DNA from: Nemertoderma westbladi
Lineage: Eukaryota > Xenacoelomorpha > Nemertodermatida > Nemertodermatidae
NCBI GenBank assembly: GCA_032718475.1
Contig: JAUCBJ010005475.1
Coordinates: 1 to 44,519 of the forward strand
Reading direction: 5' to 3'
DNA length: 44,519 nt
Shown here: positions 1 to 12,194 of the stretch, piece by piece
How positions within the stretch are numbered: position 1 is the stretch's first letter
Layout: each line of letters starts with the position of its first letter
Notes under the pieces: generated by a model
What the model saw: only the letters and a program-made list of their open reading frames with translations
What the model was told of the DNA's origin: nothing
Databases searched by the model: none
Translations under genes and position numbers: made by a program

Positions 1-134
1 TGAATGATCGCGCACAGATTGGTTTCGACTAGTGTAGTGAATCAAATACTTGTCATAGGCTAAAAAGCGATTTAATATCTAGAAGACATCTTAATTTGGC
101 GGATTAAACTGCCAAAGGTCTGAAAGCGCGAACA
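1..134 (+). repeat. Diverged BEL-type LTR end, inverted relative to the other LTRs
   Basis: The reverse complement of this stretch matches the start of the LTRs at 12195, 18739 and 32039. It begins with the same TGTTCGCGC terminus (here ending at 134) and reaches the segment containing GTGCGCGATCATTCA at the window edge. It is clearly diverged from the other copies. The LTR terminus abuts the truncated 5' end of the RTE-like LINE exactly. Its orientation implies an older plus-strand element, or an inverted fragment, cut by the window edge. Confidence 0.7.
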
Positions 135-2489
135 GACTCATAGTGGACCCAGTGGTCACAAGTCCCAGATAGACCATATTCTGTTTCGTAGGAAATACAG
201 GAGCTCTATACAAGACTGTAATGCATTTACACTTCGACCCTTCTCCAGTGATCACCGCCTTATTGTGGCCAAGGTAAGACTTAGTCTGCGTGCTAGCAGA
301 ACAACGAAATCTGCCTTGCCACGGCATGACTGGTCCTCTCTGTTGCAACAGCCAAGTGTGAGATCCAGCTTCACACTACAGCTGAGCAACAGGTATGAGG
401 CTCTTGCCTCTGAGGCGGCAGATCACTATGAGGGCTATACTGCCTTTACAGAAGCAGTTAAGTTAGCAGCTGCAGAAACAGTTCCTGTATACCCTCGAAA
501 CAGGAAAAGGGCCCCCTGGACTGACAACAAAATTCAGAAGTGCCGAAATGACCTTCATAAGGCGCAGAAAGAGTCCCGACTCAAACAGACTACAGCGGCC
601 AAGAATGCAGTTAAGGCTGCATCTAGGTCCCTGAACAGGCAGTACTCTGTTAATCTACAGGAGCTAATAAACCAACAGGTTGATGCCATCAATGATGCTG
701 ACGACAGCAGGCAATCATCCGAGGCATGGAAATCGATCAATCTGCTTACTGGGCGGAAAAGCCAACCAACCACCAAGGTTAAGGCTGAATCACCAGCCGA
801 TCACCTCAATGGTTGGAAAGCCCACTTTGAAAAGCTCCTCAATAATGACAGGGTATTGCCTGATAACTTTATAGAAGTAAAAGTGTCTGAGTCTGTACTC
901 CCAGATATTCCCATTGGCGATATCTCCTTTGCAGAAGTGAAGGCTGCTGCAAAGAGCATTAAGACCAATCGTGCCAGTGGAGTAGATGGTGTTCCCCCTG
1001 AGGTCTTTAAAATACCTGAGTGTTTAAAGCTCATCTATCCCATCATAGTAGACATGTACCAAACAACAAGAGTCCCACAAGAAATGAAAACAAATAAGTT
1101 GGTGCCAGTTCCCAAGAAGGGCAACCTAACACTCTATGGTTCTTTTCGGGGAAACTCATTGATCTCGATTGCTGCAAAGCTATACAATAGGATTCTATTA
1201 AATCGCATCAGGGATCCCATTGAGAGACTTCTCCGTGGAAATCAGAATGGGTTCCGTAAAGGTCGTGGGACCATGGAGCCCATTTTGGCACTTAGAAGGA
1301 TAATTGAAGAATTATCAAAAAAGAAAGACAGGCATCTGGCTGTTATCTTTGTTGACTTCTTCAAGGCCTTTGATTCAGTCTCTCGGTCACGTATGTTCAG
1401 CATACTTTCATTATATGGGATTCCTGATGAAATTATTGCAGCAATCAGATCAGTATACGATGGTTCGACAACATTTGTGTCTACTGTTGACGGTGACACA
1501 GAACCATTTGAAGTGTTATGGGGCGTCCTCCAAGCACCAAGCACCTCCTTGCACCATTCTTGTTCATTATTGTGGTTGACTATGTTCTACGCATGTCCTT
1601 AGATCATCATAATGATGATGGGGTGATGATAACTCCACCTACTGGCTCCAGAAGTCGAGGAAATCCTGCCAAGTACCTAACTGATCTAGACTGCTGATGA
1701 CTTAGGAGTACTCTCAGAATCATTAGAGGGAGCCCAACGGCTCCTCAGCTCATTATAACATGCTGCTTCTAGTGTTGGTCTTTTTATTAACTCCAGAAAG
1801 ACCAAAATTCTGACAGTTAACTTTGAAAGTCCTCAGCAAGTCACGGATCGGATGGTCAAAGGATGGTATGCTTGAGCATGTGGACGACTTCTGTTACCTG
1901 GGATCATGGATCCGGAAGTCAGGTGAGGACCTTCGAATACGCAAGGGAAAGGCATGGGCAGCCTTGAATAGGCTTTCCAGGATTTGGAAGTCACCTAGAA
2001 TTAATCGGAAACTTAAGGTCCGATTATTTAGAGCAGCAGTAGTTCCAGTACTCCTCTACGGGAGTCCATGCTGGGCTCTAACTGCTGAGGACACCAAATC
2101 TCTGGATTGCACATTCACAAGAATGCTACGCCGGGTTCATTGTGTCAAGTACAATGCACACATCTCCAACCAGAAACTATATAACATTGGAGATGTCTCA
2201 TTGGTTCCCCCAAGCTTGACACTAGAACAAAATCGCCTCCGCTTTGCAGGACATTGCTTTCGCCGTGAGGACCAGCCAGTGCATAATCTTGTACTTTGGC
2301 AGCCTCATGGAGTGAATAAGCATGGTGGACAGCCCATGACTTTCTTGAGAAGCATCTTAAAGGACACTGGCCTTAAAGATGCGGATGATCTAGCAAATGT
2401 CATGGGTGATAGGGAGTTGTGGCGGTGCAATTTTGTTGACAAGCCGGCTTAAAAATGCAGCTGCAATGCAGCATGCCGATCCTAGTAGT
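135..2489 (+). mobile_element. RTE-like non-LTR retrotransposon copy 1, 5'-truncated and decayed
   Basis: The element starts inside the apurinic endonuclease domain and continues through reverse transcriptase to a 3' end made of a short (TAG)n tail near 2473-2487. Such microsatellite tails are usual for RTE-type LINEs. It is nearly identical at the DNA level to 19342-20856 where the two overlap, so the family was active recently. The left flank is an inverted LTR end and the right flank is the middle of LTR A in the opposite orientation. No target-site duplication is visible. The clade is inferred from the endonuclease-RT order and the tail. Confidence 0.85.
136..2452 (+). pseudogene. Endonuclease/reverse transcriptase of RTE-like copy 1, frame broken
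   Basis: The open frame runs from about 136 to 1602. It begins with the tail of an AP-endonuclease domain: a QIDHI motif near 166-180, then SDHRLIVAK at 247-273, the usual C-terminal His signature. It continues into RT motifs, including PVPKKGN and a VDFFKAFDS segment with the first catalytic Asp. Compared with copy 2 it has a small substitution/indel near 1530 that destroys the motif before the second catalytic block. A 2-base loss near 1691 breaks the FADD box, a TAA interrupts near 1755, and an indel lies near 1845. The frame resumes at 1823-2452 with the C-terminal domain. The product cannot be a working RT. Confidence 0.85.
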
Positions 2490-3386
2490 AGTAGTAGGCT
2501 ACTGAGTTTCGTAAAAAGCGCATTCTTTAGGAGATGCTTTATTAACCTTCACACTACTTCACACGACTTCACACTAGTTCACACTACTGCGCACTGATCT
2601 GCCGACCGTCACTGAATTTGATCATATATAAGGAGGATCGCAACTGACACATGTAGGGATTATGAAATAGCATTCAATTCACACAAAAACCACTATAATG
2701 TAAGTCGCAGTTGCTACCGGTAAACCTGTTCCTCTAACCTTTAGTAATCAAAGAGATTGAGGGTTTTATGATTATTCATCGGTATTCTCCAAATATATCA
2801 GAAATATATACCAACATAACACTAACACCAATTAATAACAGAATCAAATAATGCGGTGAACAGTCAGTATGTGTAGTTGAATCGCGTTGCGTAGTGCCGC
2901 GGTGTGGCGATTCAGATATGAAGTATGATTCAGCAATGATTCAGTAGTTGAATTGTTAATAGTTTTACGTTCTTTTAATCAAAGCCATCTGATGTTTCTG
3001 ATGTTTAGGTCAAAGTCTGAAACTTCCACAGAAGTACAGAATAATCCTAAGCCGGTGTTCTGGGCTTAGAAAAGATACACACTGACTGAATTGCGTGGGT
3101 TTCTGTAGGCACTGTCCAACACAAAAAGAACATCGCTCTGATTGGCTGAGCCGAACAAAGAACAAAGATAGATTCAGGTTCCGCGTTGGCAGTAAATCAG
3201 CTGACAGATTGCGTCATCTGAGTCATCTTTTAGAGTATTAAGCGAATTGCGGCAGAATGGCTAGTTATGTCCTCTAAAGCACGCATACAGACATAACGGG
3301 TAAAAATGGCTTATTATGTCCGCTAAAAGCACCTACACGGTACATTGCGGAGAAAATGACTGGTTATATCCGCAAAAGCTTTTACA
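2490..3386 (-). repeat. LTR A (subfamily 1), 5'-side lost at the RTE junction
   Basis: This is homologous to the LTRs at 12195-13302, 18739-21953 and 32039-33144, and closest to the last. It ends on the plus strand with CTTTTACA, the complement of a TG LTR start, next to a purine-rich GGAAGCGG on the minus strand (3394-3387) that could be the polypurine tract. On the minus strand a TATATA-like box lies near 2630 and an AATAAA near 2540, which fits U3-R-U5 order for a minus-strand element. The other LTR end is missing because the RTE-like copy abuts at 2489. Confidence 0.8.
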
Positions 3387-3464
3387 CCGCTTCCAGAAAA
3401 TGGGATTTAATTCTATAAAATATAAAAAATCACAGTTTCTAAAATATAAAAATACTCTAAACAG

Positions 3465-5013
3465 TTAGTCCTTCTTACGCGAACGGCGTTTACGCAGTTT
3501 TTTGAGGCTAGCAAGAGTCCTTTTCTCTTTGGGGCGAGCCACTTTACTAGGAGGGCTATAACTCCTGGATGAAGGGTGCAATACAATTGCATCGGAAGGT
3601 TTAGGATGACGGTCGGTGTATCCGCCGGTCGAGGTACTCGGTTGATCGGTATCAACCTCAGTGGAATGAGGTCGAACAACCTTCAGAGCGCGTTTCAAGA
3701 CAGCAGCTATTACTGGTCCCTGACGATTCGTCTGCACAAGAGCGGTAGGTGGACCGTGTGTAGTGAGAAATTTCCTCGGTTTGATGGTTCTTTCCGACTC
3801 GCGTTCTCGGGCTCTATTGGAATCGATATGCTTCTCCTCGAGCTGATTTTCCTCCGCTTGTCATTGGAAGCATTCGTCTAAAACTCGTTTAGAGAGTAGG
3901 GTCGTCCAAGTTCGATATCTTCTTAGAGATTCTGGATTTCCCGATCGAACTGATATAAAGCTAATTCGTTTACCGCTTGGACTTGTTGCTGCAATTTACG
4001 TTTTTCTAAACAATCGTAGGTTCCTTTTCCGATCTTTTATCGAATAGTGTCTAACGCGTGCGTACAATTTTCTCCTCCACCTCGGTGACAGGTTGTATCG
4101 GGTTAAACCGGGACGATTATACGGGTTGAGCGGCGATATAAGGTGTCCGCGTCCCAATCCGACTAGGTAAGATGGGCGAATATCTAGGGAGCCCACAACC
4201 GGAGTGCCACCGACTAATTGTTCGGGTAACACTAGATCTTTGAACAATGAGTACAGCTCAGGAGGATCCGTCATACTATTAGGATCAAGAGTCTGAGGTT
4301 TCACCAGGGAATGAGGAGGTCTGACCGAGTATTCCGGAACTCTGATCATCGGTTTATTTAAGGATCGTTTGCGTCGAGCGAGCGTAGGTGATACGTCGAA
4401 CAAGTTTCGCTCGAAACTCCCGTAAATATAGCGAGTAAAACTGTGTTTAGCGCAACGTCTCCGCGGATGTTTATGTCTTTCCGTGTGTTGGTTGGGTCTA
4501 GGGCATTCATCGTAATAATACCAAAGATGCACGTCTTGTAGGGGAAACGTGGGTGATCTTTCTCCAGTTTTACAATGTCTCTCTCAAGAATTCCAAATAT
4601 ACATTGAAATCACTGCGTTTATCCGGTTCTTTAACATCTTCTCTTTCGAGTTGGTTTCGAATAGAATTTTCATGTTCGATTCTCAGTTTATCGTTCCGAC
4701 TCCGCTGGGTATGATATTTAAATATGATCGTTTCCCTTTCGGTGTCTACATCGTCCATATCTCGTAAATCGATAGGATGGCCAGTAGTTAAGAAGTCCAT
4801 ATACGTACAATTACGATGCGTATAGCGAGCGGTGAATTTTCTATAGTCCAATTCACGCGTGAGTTGTTCCTTGGACATTGGCGGTTCGATATAATGGTCA
4901 TAGTCCTCCGTAGTAGAGGGACTAGCGTCACCGCGTATTAAACTATCAACAACGCTTGCAATGGTGGTATATCGCTCCCTGATACCAAGATCATCTTCTA
5001 TCAACTCAGACAT
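3465..5013 (-). pseudogene. Unrecognised third ORF of BEL copy 1, decayed
   Basis: I do not recognise this protein. The frame opens at 5013 with MSELIEDDLG and gives an acidic, charged N-terminal part (to 4570). After a frameshift a central Pro/Arg-rich part follows (4532-3996), then a short Gln/Lys-rich stretch likely to form a coiled coil (about 4010-3925). After another shift and an in-frame TGA, the tail at 3880-3465 ends in a strongly basic run (LKKLRKRRSRKKD). No signal peptide or membrane segment is visible, so it does not look like an envelope protein. No zinc knuckle, protease or DDE motif is seen. It sits between pol and the 3' LTR on the same strand as pol. It could be an accessory ORF of the element, the gag of a different nested element, or a captured gene. 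No restored reading frame is given. Confidence 0.5.
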
Positions 5014-6726
5014 AGCTGCTATATGAGTCTATCAATATTATAATTAATTATAATTAGGCTAGCGGGCGTCGCTGTCTACCCCTCACGGCCCCCGGACAGC
5101 GCAAGATCCTCAGCGCTGATGTACTGTCGCCGCTGTGTCTATCGCCAATGTAGTAGCTGCACAACGACAACAACAACCAGCGCGAGTCACTCCACTGTCC
5201 GTCCCAAGGGCTTAGATTTACTTCAGGTTCTTACTGCAGGGTTAGGGCTACTTTCACAACTGTGACTCGCTACTGTAAACACACTTTAGTAGTAACATTC
5301 GCCTATAAACGCACAAATTCCACACAACTGTCACAAATTGTACACACTCGGGCCATTTGTCCGTTAGTCAAGTGCCTTCCAGAATGTCACGTTATTATTA
5401 TGTATCCCTGGATACTAGCAGTGCGCTATTTATTCCGTATGCTATTCAATGGGGCAAGCTTTTTATTGTTCTTTTAACTCACTTCTAATTCTAGCGTGGT
5501 TGTTGCCATGGTGACATTATGGAAAGCTAGCAGTAGAATTAGGGTAATTCTCATGCATACAGATCTGGGATGCTATTTAATAGTAATTCTTTAATTGTCA
5601 ATATTCCCCCTTACACATGATTTTATGAATTTTATCGGCTATTGACTATATATTGGAGATTCTCTCACGCTAATATACTTAATAGGGTGAATCTCTGCTC
5701 CCATGATCTATTAATTAATGGAATTTTGGGAATGTTATAAATTGTATAAAATGACAATTTATCAAATTCATGAGAGGATATGAATTTAAATTTATTCCCG
5801 TAAATTTTATTATTTAATATTAAAATAGACACAATTTTATTCCAGAACATGTCTGGGGACTGGGATCCTTGATTCTAGGAAATTTGTCTTTTAAGAGTAT
5901 TAGTAAGTGCTACGATATCTTAATCGACTAGAATTTTAAAGGATCTGACTTTTAACAGATTTTATATTTTCTTGGTTTACAACTCCTCAGAGTTTATTTG
6001 TCGGCATTTACTCTATTATATTTGTTTTAATAGATTTTTATAAATATTAAATAGTTAATATTTAAGCTGGGCACCGATTTATTCCAGAACTTGTCTGGGG
6101 ACGTTAACCATTGGTTCTAGAATTTTGTCTTTCAAGTATATCGGTGGGTGCCGCGATATCTTAATCGACTAGAATTACAGATGGTCAAAGGGTTTAACAG
6201 ATTTATTTGCGTTGTACGCGACTGTTAAAGGGACATCACGCTACTATATGTATTATTTAATATACGGTATGAGAGCAATATTGCAAGAAGCAATGTCAGT
6301 GAGAAGAGGCAAGTCGTTTCCAAGGTCTACCCAGAGCTTGGTTTAGCTGAGACACGAGGATCTGAACTTTGCATTCCTAATACTCTACTTACCAATAATA
6401 CTTGAATATAGTAGGAGCTTTATTGTCCTTCAATAAGTACGGATATTTCATCTTACTGTAGTCACGTATTTATAATATGATACGGACAGTAAGGAAAGAG
6501 AAAAAGAATTATTTCTCGCCGTCGCACTAAATATATAATATATAAGTAATTAAGTAATAAGACTAATATATATTGCACTAATCTACTAGATAATCGCTAA
6601 AATAACATTCTACTAAATAAAATTAAAGAAAACGATTATAATAAGAGTACATAATAATATATACCTAAATATAAAAATAATAAAAATATATAAAATAATA
6701 TAGTCACACACCCACTCCAGACGTCG
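5014..6726. other. AT-rich non-coding part of BEL copy 1, with a 130-bp direct repeat
   Basis: No gene is supported here. Two similar segments, about 5835-5965 and 6076-6207, both run from a TTTATTCCAGAAC start through TCTGGGGAC to ATCTTAATCGACTAGAAT, about 242 bp apart. The rest is AT-rich. This stretch lies where the integrase part of a BEL pol would be expected, and no HHCC or DDE signature is visible on either strand. The lower part, 5050-5480, is less AT-rich and unremarkable except for the RFX-like site listed separately. Confidence 0.6.
5502..5515 (+). promoter_or_regulatory. RFX X-box-like site
   Basis: The sequence GTTGCC-AT-GGTGAC fits the RFX X-box pattern (RYYNYY, short spacer, RRNRAC) at every position. 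It lies inside BEL copy 1, far from any host gene in view, so it may be chance or belong to the element. Confidence 0.3.
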
Positions 6727-9282
6727 TTACGTTGGGGAGTCCCTAGATGTTTGTTGGATTAGGGAGGTGGTCGTGGGAAGAGTATCTTGCCTTCCATAGT
6801 TTCCGGACAGTTCTCGGTCTCTTTCCAGTAAACATAAACGACCAACTGGGCGATTGAGTTGTTGTGTTTCCAATACAATTCCAGGTTTCCTCTTCGTCCT
6901 GGAATAGTGACGATAGAAACATCGCTTCAAATACACGACGGCCTTACAAAGCCGATTCCAGGAGCTATAGTGGTTTATCGCTCCCTGCAGGAGAGGTGAG
7001 AGTCCCTGCGAGACGTCTGGTGTTCCAGATTTCCAGTCTCTTTCTCTGATTTCCACAACAGAGTTATTTGCGGTGGGGGAATTTAGACCCACAGCGTCGT
7101 CCCCTGAAATGTGTAGTACAGACAGATCTATCACGGGTTTAAATATCTTTGATTTACTCGTCCGGGTTTTAGGTTTGACTTTCTCTGCTCCCTTGGCTTG
7201 TCTAATCTCAGCCGTGGTGAGATGAGAAGGCCATTCATCCTCTTCTTTACTTAGGAAGTCGGGTCCACCTAACCAGTCTGGAGTATCTATCAGTTCTTGA
7301 GGAGATGCTCCTCTGGAGGCGATGTCGGCTGGATTAATCATCCCAGGGAAATGTCTCCATTTATCTACGTTAGAGCGACCAAGGATAATGGCTACTCTGT
7401 TGGTAACGAAGATGCTGAACTGACAGACGTCATTTGTTATATACTCCAAAACGAGTAAAGCATCGGTCCAATAGACAGTTTTCTCCAATGGATAGTCGAT
7501 CTGTTCTGTTACATTCCTGCCGATGGCTGTAGCGTATAGAGCCGCCTTTAACTCCGCTCGAGGAACTCGTAGTTTGTTGTTTATCAAGGCCTTAGAGGTG
7601 ACCAAGGCAACTTTGATTCCATCCGGAGTTTCAACCCTCAGGTAGGCTACTATACCTATTCCCATATCGCTGGCGTCTCCAAACACATGGAGTTGATAGG
7701 TTTACGTGGGGAGAACGTGACCAAAATATGAACCGGAAATCGTAAAGTTCTCGATGGAAGGTAGAGAATCTTCCCATTTCATCCACTTCTTTAGTAGTTC
7801 TCCCTTAAGTGGATCGTCCCACGAGTGGTTTTCAAGCCACATTTGTTGCACTAAGCTCCGAGCAACCAATATAACTGGGCTAATAAATCCCAATGGATCG
7901 AAATAAGTGCTCAGGATACTTAGACAAATCCGTTTAGTTCGAACTGGATTATCTCGCTGTTTTAGCTGGAAAAACAATATATCTCTCTCCGTGTCCCATT
8001 TTAAACCAAGGGTTTTGGTTTCCGGAAGATCGTCCTTGATAAGGTCCAGATCTTTAACACCTCGGTCTTCTACCGGGATCGATTACAGAAACTCACGGGA
8101 GTTACTAGTGAATTTGGTTAGTCGAAATCCACCGCGTTCCAAGCACTCTACCATTCCCTTGGCAACATCAATGGCTTCTTCCACCGATGGGAGGGACTTT
8201 AAATTGTCGTCCATGTATATATCCCGTTTGATGTTGTCGATAACCGCTTTAGAGAAGGCGTCTCGGTTGTCATCAGCAGTGGTACGCACTACTGAACAAG
8301 CATTCGAGGGGCTCGAGATGATCCCGAAAGCCTGGATGGTCATCCAGTACTCCACCGGTTTTTGGTTGAGGTCTCCTTCAGGCCACCACAGAGATCGTAG
8401 GCTGTCTCGATCCCTATCCAGCGCCTTGACTTGTAAGAACATGCCTTCTATATCCGAAGCGAAAGTGATAGAATATTGCCGTAATCTTAATAGTATTCCC
8501 AACAAGGATTGGAGTAAGTTGGGTCCAGGCAACAATTCGGAGTTCAGGGATTGGCCCATGTAAAGGGCGGAGCCGTCGAATACTACCTGGACTTCATTGG
8601 GTTTACCGGGTTTGGGAACGTAATGATGTATTAGATAATACGTTCTCTCAGTTATGGGTGTTTCTTCCGGTACTCGCTCCGCGTATCCCTTGTCGATAAA
8701 TTTCTTCAGCTGGGTTTTATACATTTCTTTAGCTGAAGCATTAGCCGTAAGGCACCGATGTAGTTGCGCGATTCTCTTCTCCGCTAAGGGTCGGTTATTT
8801 ATAAAATTGGGTTCTCGCCGTCGGAATGGAAGACCAATCTCATAGCGACCTTGATCTTTAAGAAAACGAGTAGTCGTTTCCTGAATCTGCTTGGCTCTCT
8901 CCTCCTCGACGGACAAGGCCTTGTCGTAGGAATTAGGCTCTATGGCTTCTTGAGTAAAGAATCGTACGGCGTGTTCATCGCGAATCTTATTATTGTAGCG
9001 ATCTATCACCTCGTTTAATTTGTCGTTGTAGTCGAATTGTCCGCCATGATTGATGAGATGGCACAGGTTTACTTGGTTTCGCCAAGTCTCATTTTCGGTG
9101 AGGAGGTCTATAGTATTTTCCTCGTCGAATAATTGGTTAATGTCGTCATTATCTGAGGAGTATGGAGTTCCCTCAGTTGTGGTTTCTCCCTCACTGATTT
9201 CTTCTTCCCATTCACTCACCTCGCGTCCTCGCACCTCGTGTCTGAGTAACAGGTCCGCCGTTGGTGTCCTTGTCTGAGACAA
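6727..9282 (-). pseudogene. BEL/Pao pol: reverse transcriptase and RNase H, integrase missing
   Basis: One reading frame runs through this stretch with two premature TAA codons, at 8085-8083 and near 7701-7699. The first part (9282-8083) is a BEL/Pao RT. It has a DIEGMF block with the first catalytic Asp near residue 275 and IYMDD near residue 355. After the second stop comes the RNase H: VFGDAS, RAELKAALYA, VYWTDA and NPADIASRGASPQEL supply the acidic residues typical of the family. The frame ends at 6727 in AT-rich sequence before any integrase zinc-binding or DDE domain. The N-terminal edge is also abnormal: the protease has been deleted, and the Gag zinc-knuckle region runs directly into the acidic EWEEEISEGE linker. 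The element cannot be autonomous. Confidence 0.9.
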
Positions 9283-9722
9283 TTATAACACAACCGCTTA
9301 TCCCACATGACATCACGTCTATCCTTTAGGGATTTCTTTAAGAATTCATCACATCCACTCAAGCGATGGGGCCCATCGCACAATGCACATTTGGGTTTGA
9401 TGTTACTTACTTTAACTTGTGTGGTGTTGTGCACACTTGTTCTTTCCTTGGGCTTTCTTCCATGAATTCTCTTAGGAGACGTAGGAGGAGTTGTTGTTAC
9501 CTGTTATCTCCTGTCACTGGTTTGAGGCTTAAATTTACTTACGTCTTTACGTGTTTTGCTGACATAATAAGATCTTTCGGTGTCTTTCCCGCTGTTCTCC
9601 TCGTGGGTGGTCTGGCTTTCGCCGTTGTCTGTATAACACACTGGTGTTACCTTTCTCCTAGAAACGGGTTTTTCACTCACCTTGTTTTCCGGTGTCAGCA
9701 GCTCTCCCTGCTCTTGAGGTCC
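9216..9722 (-). pseudogene. BEL Gag C-terminal/zinc-knuckle fragment (copy 1)
   Basis: This is homologous to 14520-14975 in copy 2. The open part (9434-9216) has a first Cys/His cluster, CALCDGPHRLSGC, and a CX2CX4HX4C knuckle, CYNCLRQGHQRRTC. It then ends abruptly after CYSDTRC, where copy 2 continues into a second knuckle and the protease. The upstream part is frameshifted. The central Gag domain present in copy 2 (15028-15660) is absent here, so this segment is joined directly to the Gag N-terminal piece at 9723. Confidence 0.75.
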
Positions 9723-10400
9723 TCATCGTTGTTGAAACAGGTGTTCCTCTAATCGCTCCAAAGAGTTGAAGAATCCCTGGACATATCCTGCTGCCGATCT
9801 CTTCCACACAGCTGGATCTCGAGTGTCCTTCTCTACTCCCATCCTGTATAAGTCTTCCCAGGCAGCTTCCGATAAGTTAAACGGGAGTCCGGGTCCGGGG
9901 AAGTTCCATTGCGTCTCGACAATAGACTTCAGTTCTTCCGTTGTGTATCCCGCATAACTGTCCTTGGTCGATCGCTTACTTCTCGCCCAATCGATTTGAT
10001 GTTCTTCCACTGCAATCAATACTCTAGTGAGTACGGCTCCAGGAAGAATTAGAAGTGGATCTGGATAAACTGCTTCTGTCATCTTTGCTCCGATCTCGGG
10101 TGTCAACTCTACAGTGTCTGAACTACTGGAGTTATCGGGCCGCTGAGAAATAAGTTCTCGGTTAGGGTGCGGCTGCTGTTTAACAGCTGCCTCTTGGTCC
10201 CGCTTCACTTGGGCCCTAGTGCCTATGATAGACCGATGGTGCTTTACTAGCCTAGGGTCTGATACTACTACTGTAGGGATGACTTTTCTTACAGTAGGAG
10301 GGGACTTGGACTTCGGTCTCAGATTTTCTATACTCCTATCTGAGTCATAGACTGTTCTTTCTAGGAGACTATCTGACAGTGTTTGTTTTGTGTCAGCCAT
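9723..10400 (-). pseudogene. BEL Gag N-terminal fragment (copy 1)
   Basis: This 225-residue frame starts with MADTKQTLSDSLLE, matching the start of the copy 2 gag (MSDTKRALSDSLLE near 16820). It shares the phrases RPKSKSPP and SDPRLV with copy 2 and then diverges into a different sequence that ends in LERLEEHLFQQR. I see no zinc knuckle or protease in it. It is probably the retrotransposon Gag N-terminus, fused to non-homologous sequence or from another subfamily. The ATG lies just below the long leader. Confidence 0.6.
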
Positions 10401-12194
10401 GTTTGATTTTTACAGTTGAATGCCTACTACTATAACGACAGTTGAAGCAAGTCTAGTAATTCAGTATCAGCTGTAAGCCTAGTAATTAATGACCGATACC
10501 AGACTAGTTTATTACATAGATTATTACAGACTAGGTTTAGTCACAGAATACCGGTATATAATTTCAGCCTAAATTTATATAAATATATATAATAAGCATA
10601 CCATAAATACCGGTAATGTCAATTATTTTATAATAACTGAATTTCTGAAATTTTAGGGTTACTTCCCTTTCACTTATTACTGTTATTAAGCAGTAGTCCA
10701 ACTGATATTAAGACCTAATTGATGTATAACAGGCCTACTATTTTATAAATCGGTTTGAGTTGATTTATAATATATTATGTACCCGTACAAGGGTTTTTGA
10801 CAATATTTGAAATAAATGTTATTATTTCTGGGTAAGGAGTCACTACACAGAAGCTGAACGCTCTCAGTGGAGTGCTACCTGTTAGACACTAAAACGAATA
10901 ATTCTACTTTACTAAGTTACTTATCACTACAAATTACTTACAATTACAGTTTGAGATTACTATCTCTAAATAAACACCAAAAGTTACACGTACAAATTTT
11001 AGGGTAATTTTACAAGAAATCTACAAACCAGCCTAACAAGGAGTTAGAATTTCTGGTTCTTACAAATGGACAGGAAACTACTGTATTTGAAAGCAATAAA
11101 GTAGTAGTAAGTAAATTGCGTTGTCCAGATAAGAAAATACCACCGTCTGACGACTTATAGTCTTAGCTCTATAAGTACTACGTTATGTACCCGGAGTGTC
11201 CTTACCTAGAAGTTAATTACCGCAGCCAACCAGAGCTAACGTGCCTATTAACCACTTTACAACACAAATATACTGCCTACACACTAATTACTATCGGAAA
11301 GCACTGAACTCTAAACCCTAAATTAGATACAAGTACTTATACAACAAATAACCAGCAGTTAAATATACTTGAACAGCCAAACGAACCACGGTATCTGCTG
11401 GAGTGACCGGAGCACAAAATCACCAGTCTTTACCTACGCCAAGCAGCCCTGATGTAGTACCGGGGTTAATTTAACTATATAACGGTATGTATAACAAGCA
11501 CAATTACTGTAGGAATAAACTTGGGGGTTGTAGGTTGCGAATACTCGCATAGACTCTGAATAATAAATATTACACTACCCGTGCAGACTACACAAACAAA
11601 ATACAGACCAAATGCTGGCAGACTACTGGTAAGCCTAAATAAACTACAGTATATGCAGACTCCGAAATGGTTAGTTAGTAGGCGTTCTAACCGAGTAGTA
11701 CGACTTATTCTTTCGGGGGGGATTTACCTTACAACACTGGATGCCCCCACCTTCCTAACTAGTACTTTATCAGACATACACTCTACACACACTGCAATCG
11801 CTTCAGACCTAACAACAGCCAGACAACAATCCAGCCTACAAATTATTTGTACAATTTGAGCGGGCTTACACACCTTCTGCTCAATATTACACTTACAGTC
11901 AAATAAAACTGACAGAAATAAATAAGCTCTAAAAGAAATAAGGGGTATACAGTCCCTAATCTCTTAAACAGCCTACCAATATACAATATATCACAATCGA
12001 AATAATTCTAGTACCGGTAAGTACCGGTTCGGGTGGTTAGGTAGTTAGGCCTACAGCTTACCGTTCGACTGTGGTACATTCGACTTTATTGCCTACGGTG
12101 CAATAAAGAAACTGAAAATCTATTATTGTTCTTACCAGAACAATAGACAACTATATTTATTGCCTACTGTGCAATAAAGAACAAAATCTATTAT
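10401..12194 (-). other. Leader region of BEL copy 1 between gag and the 5' LTR
   Basis: No gene is supported. The stretch is AT-rich, contains several TACCGGTA words, and aligns along most of its length with 16892-18738 of copy 2. That shared noncoding leader ties the two elements together as one family. I could not identify a convincing tRNA primer-binding site next to the LTR edge at 12194. Confidence 0.65.

Noticed and set aside
3465-5013. Envelope gene of a BEL-type retrovirus-like element
   Set aside because: It has no signal peptide, transmembrane segment or glycoprotein-like Cys pattern in any of the frames.
5014-6726. Integrase domain of BEL copy 1
   Set aside because: I looked for zinc-binding and DDE signatures on both strands and saw none. 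The region is AT-rich with an internal repeat.
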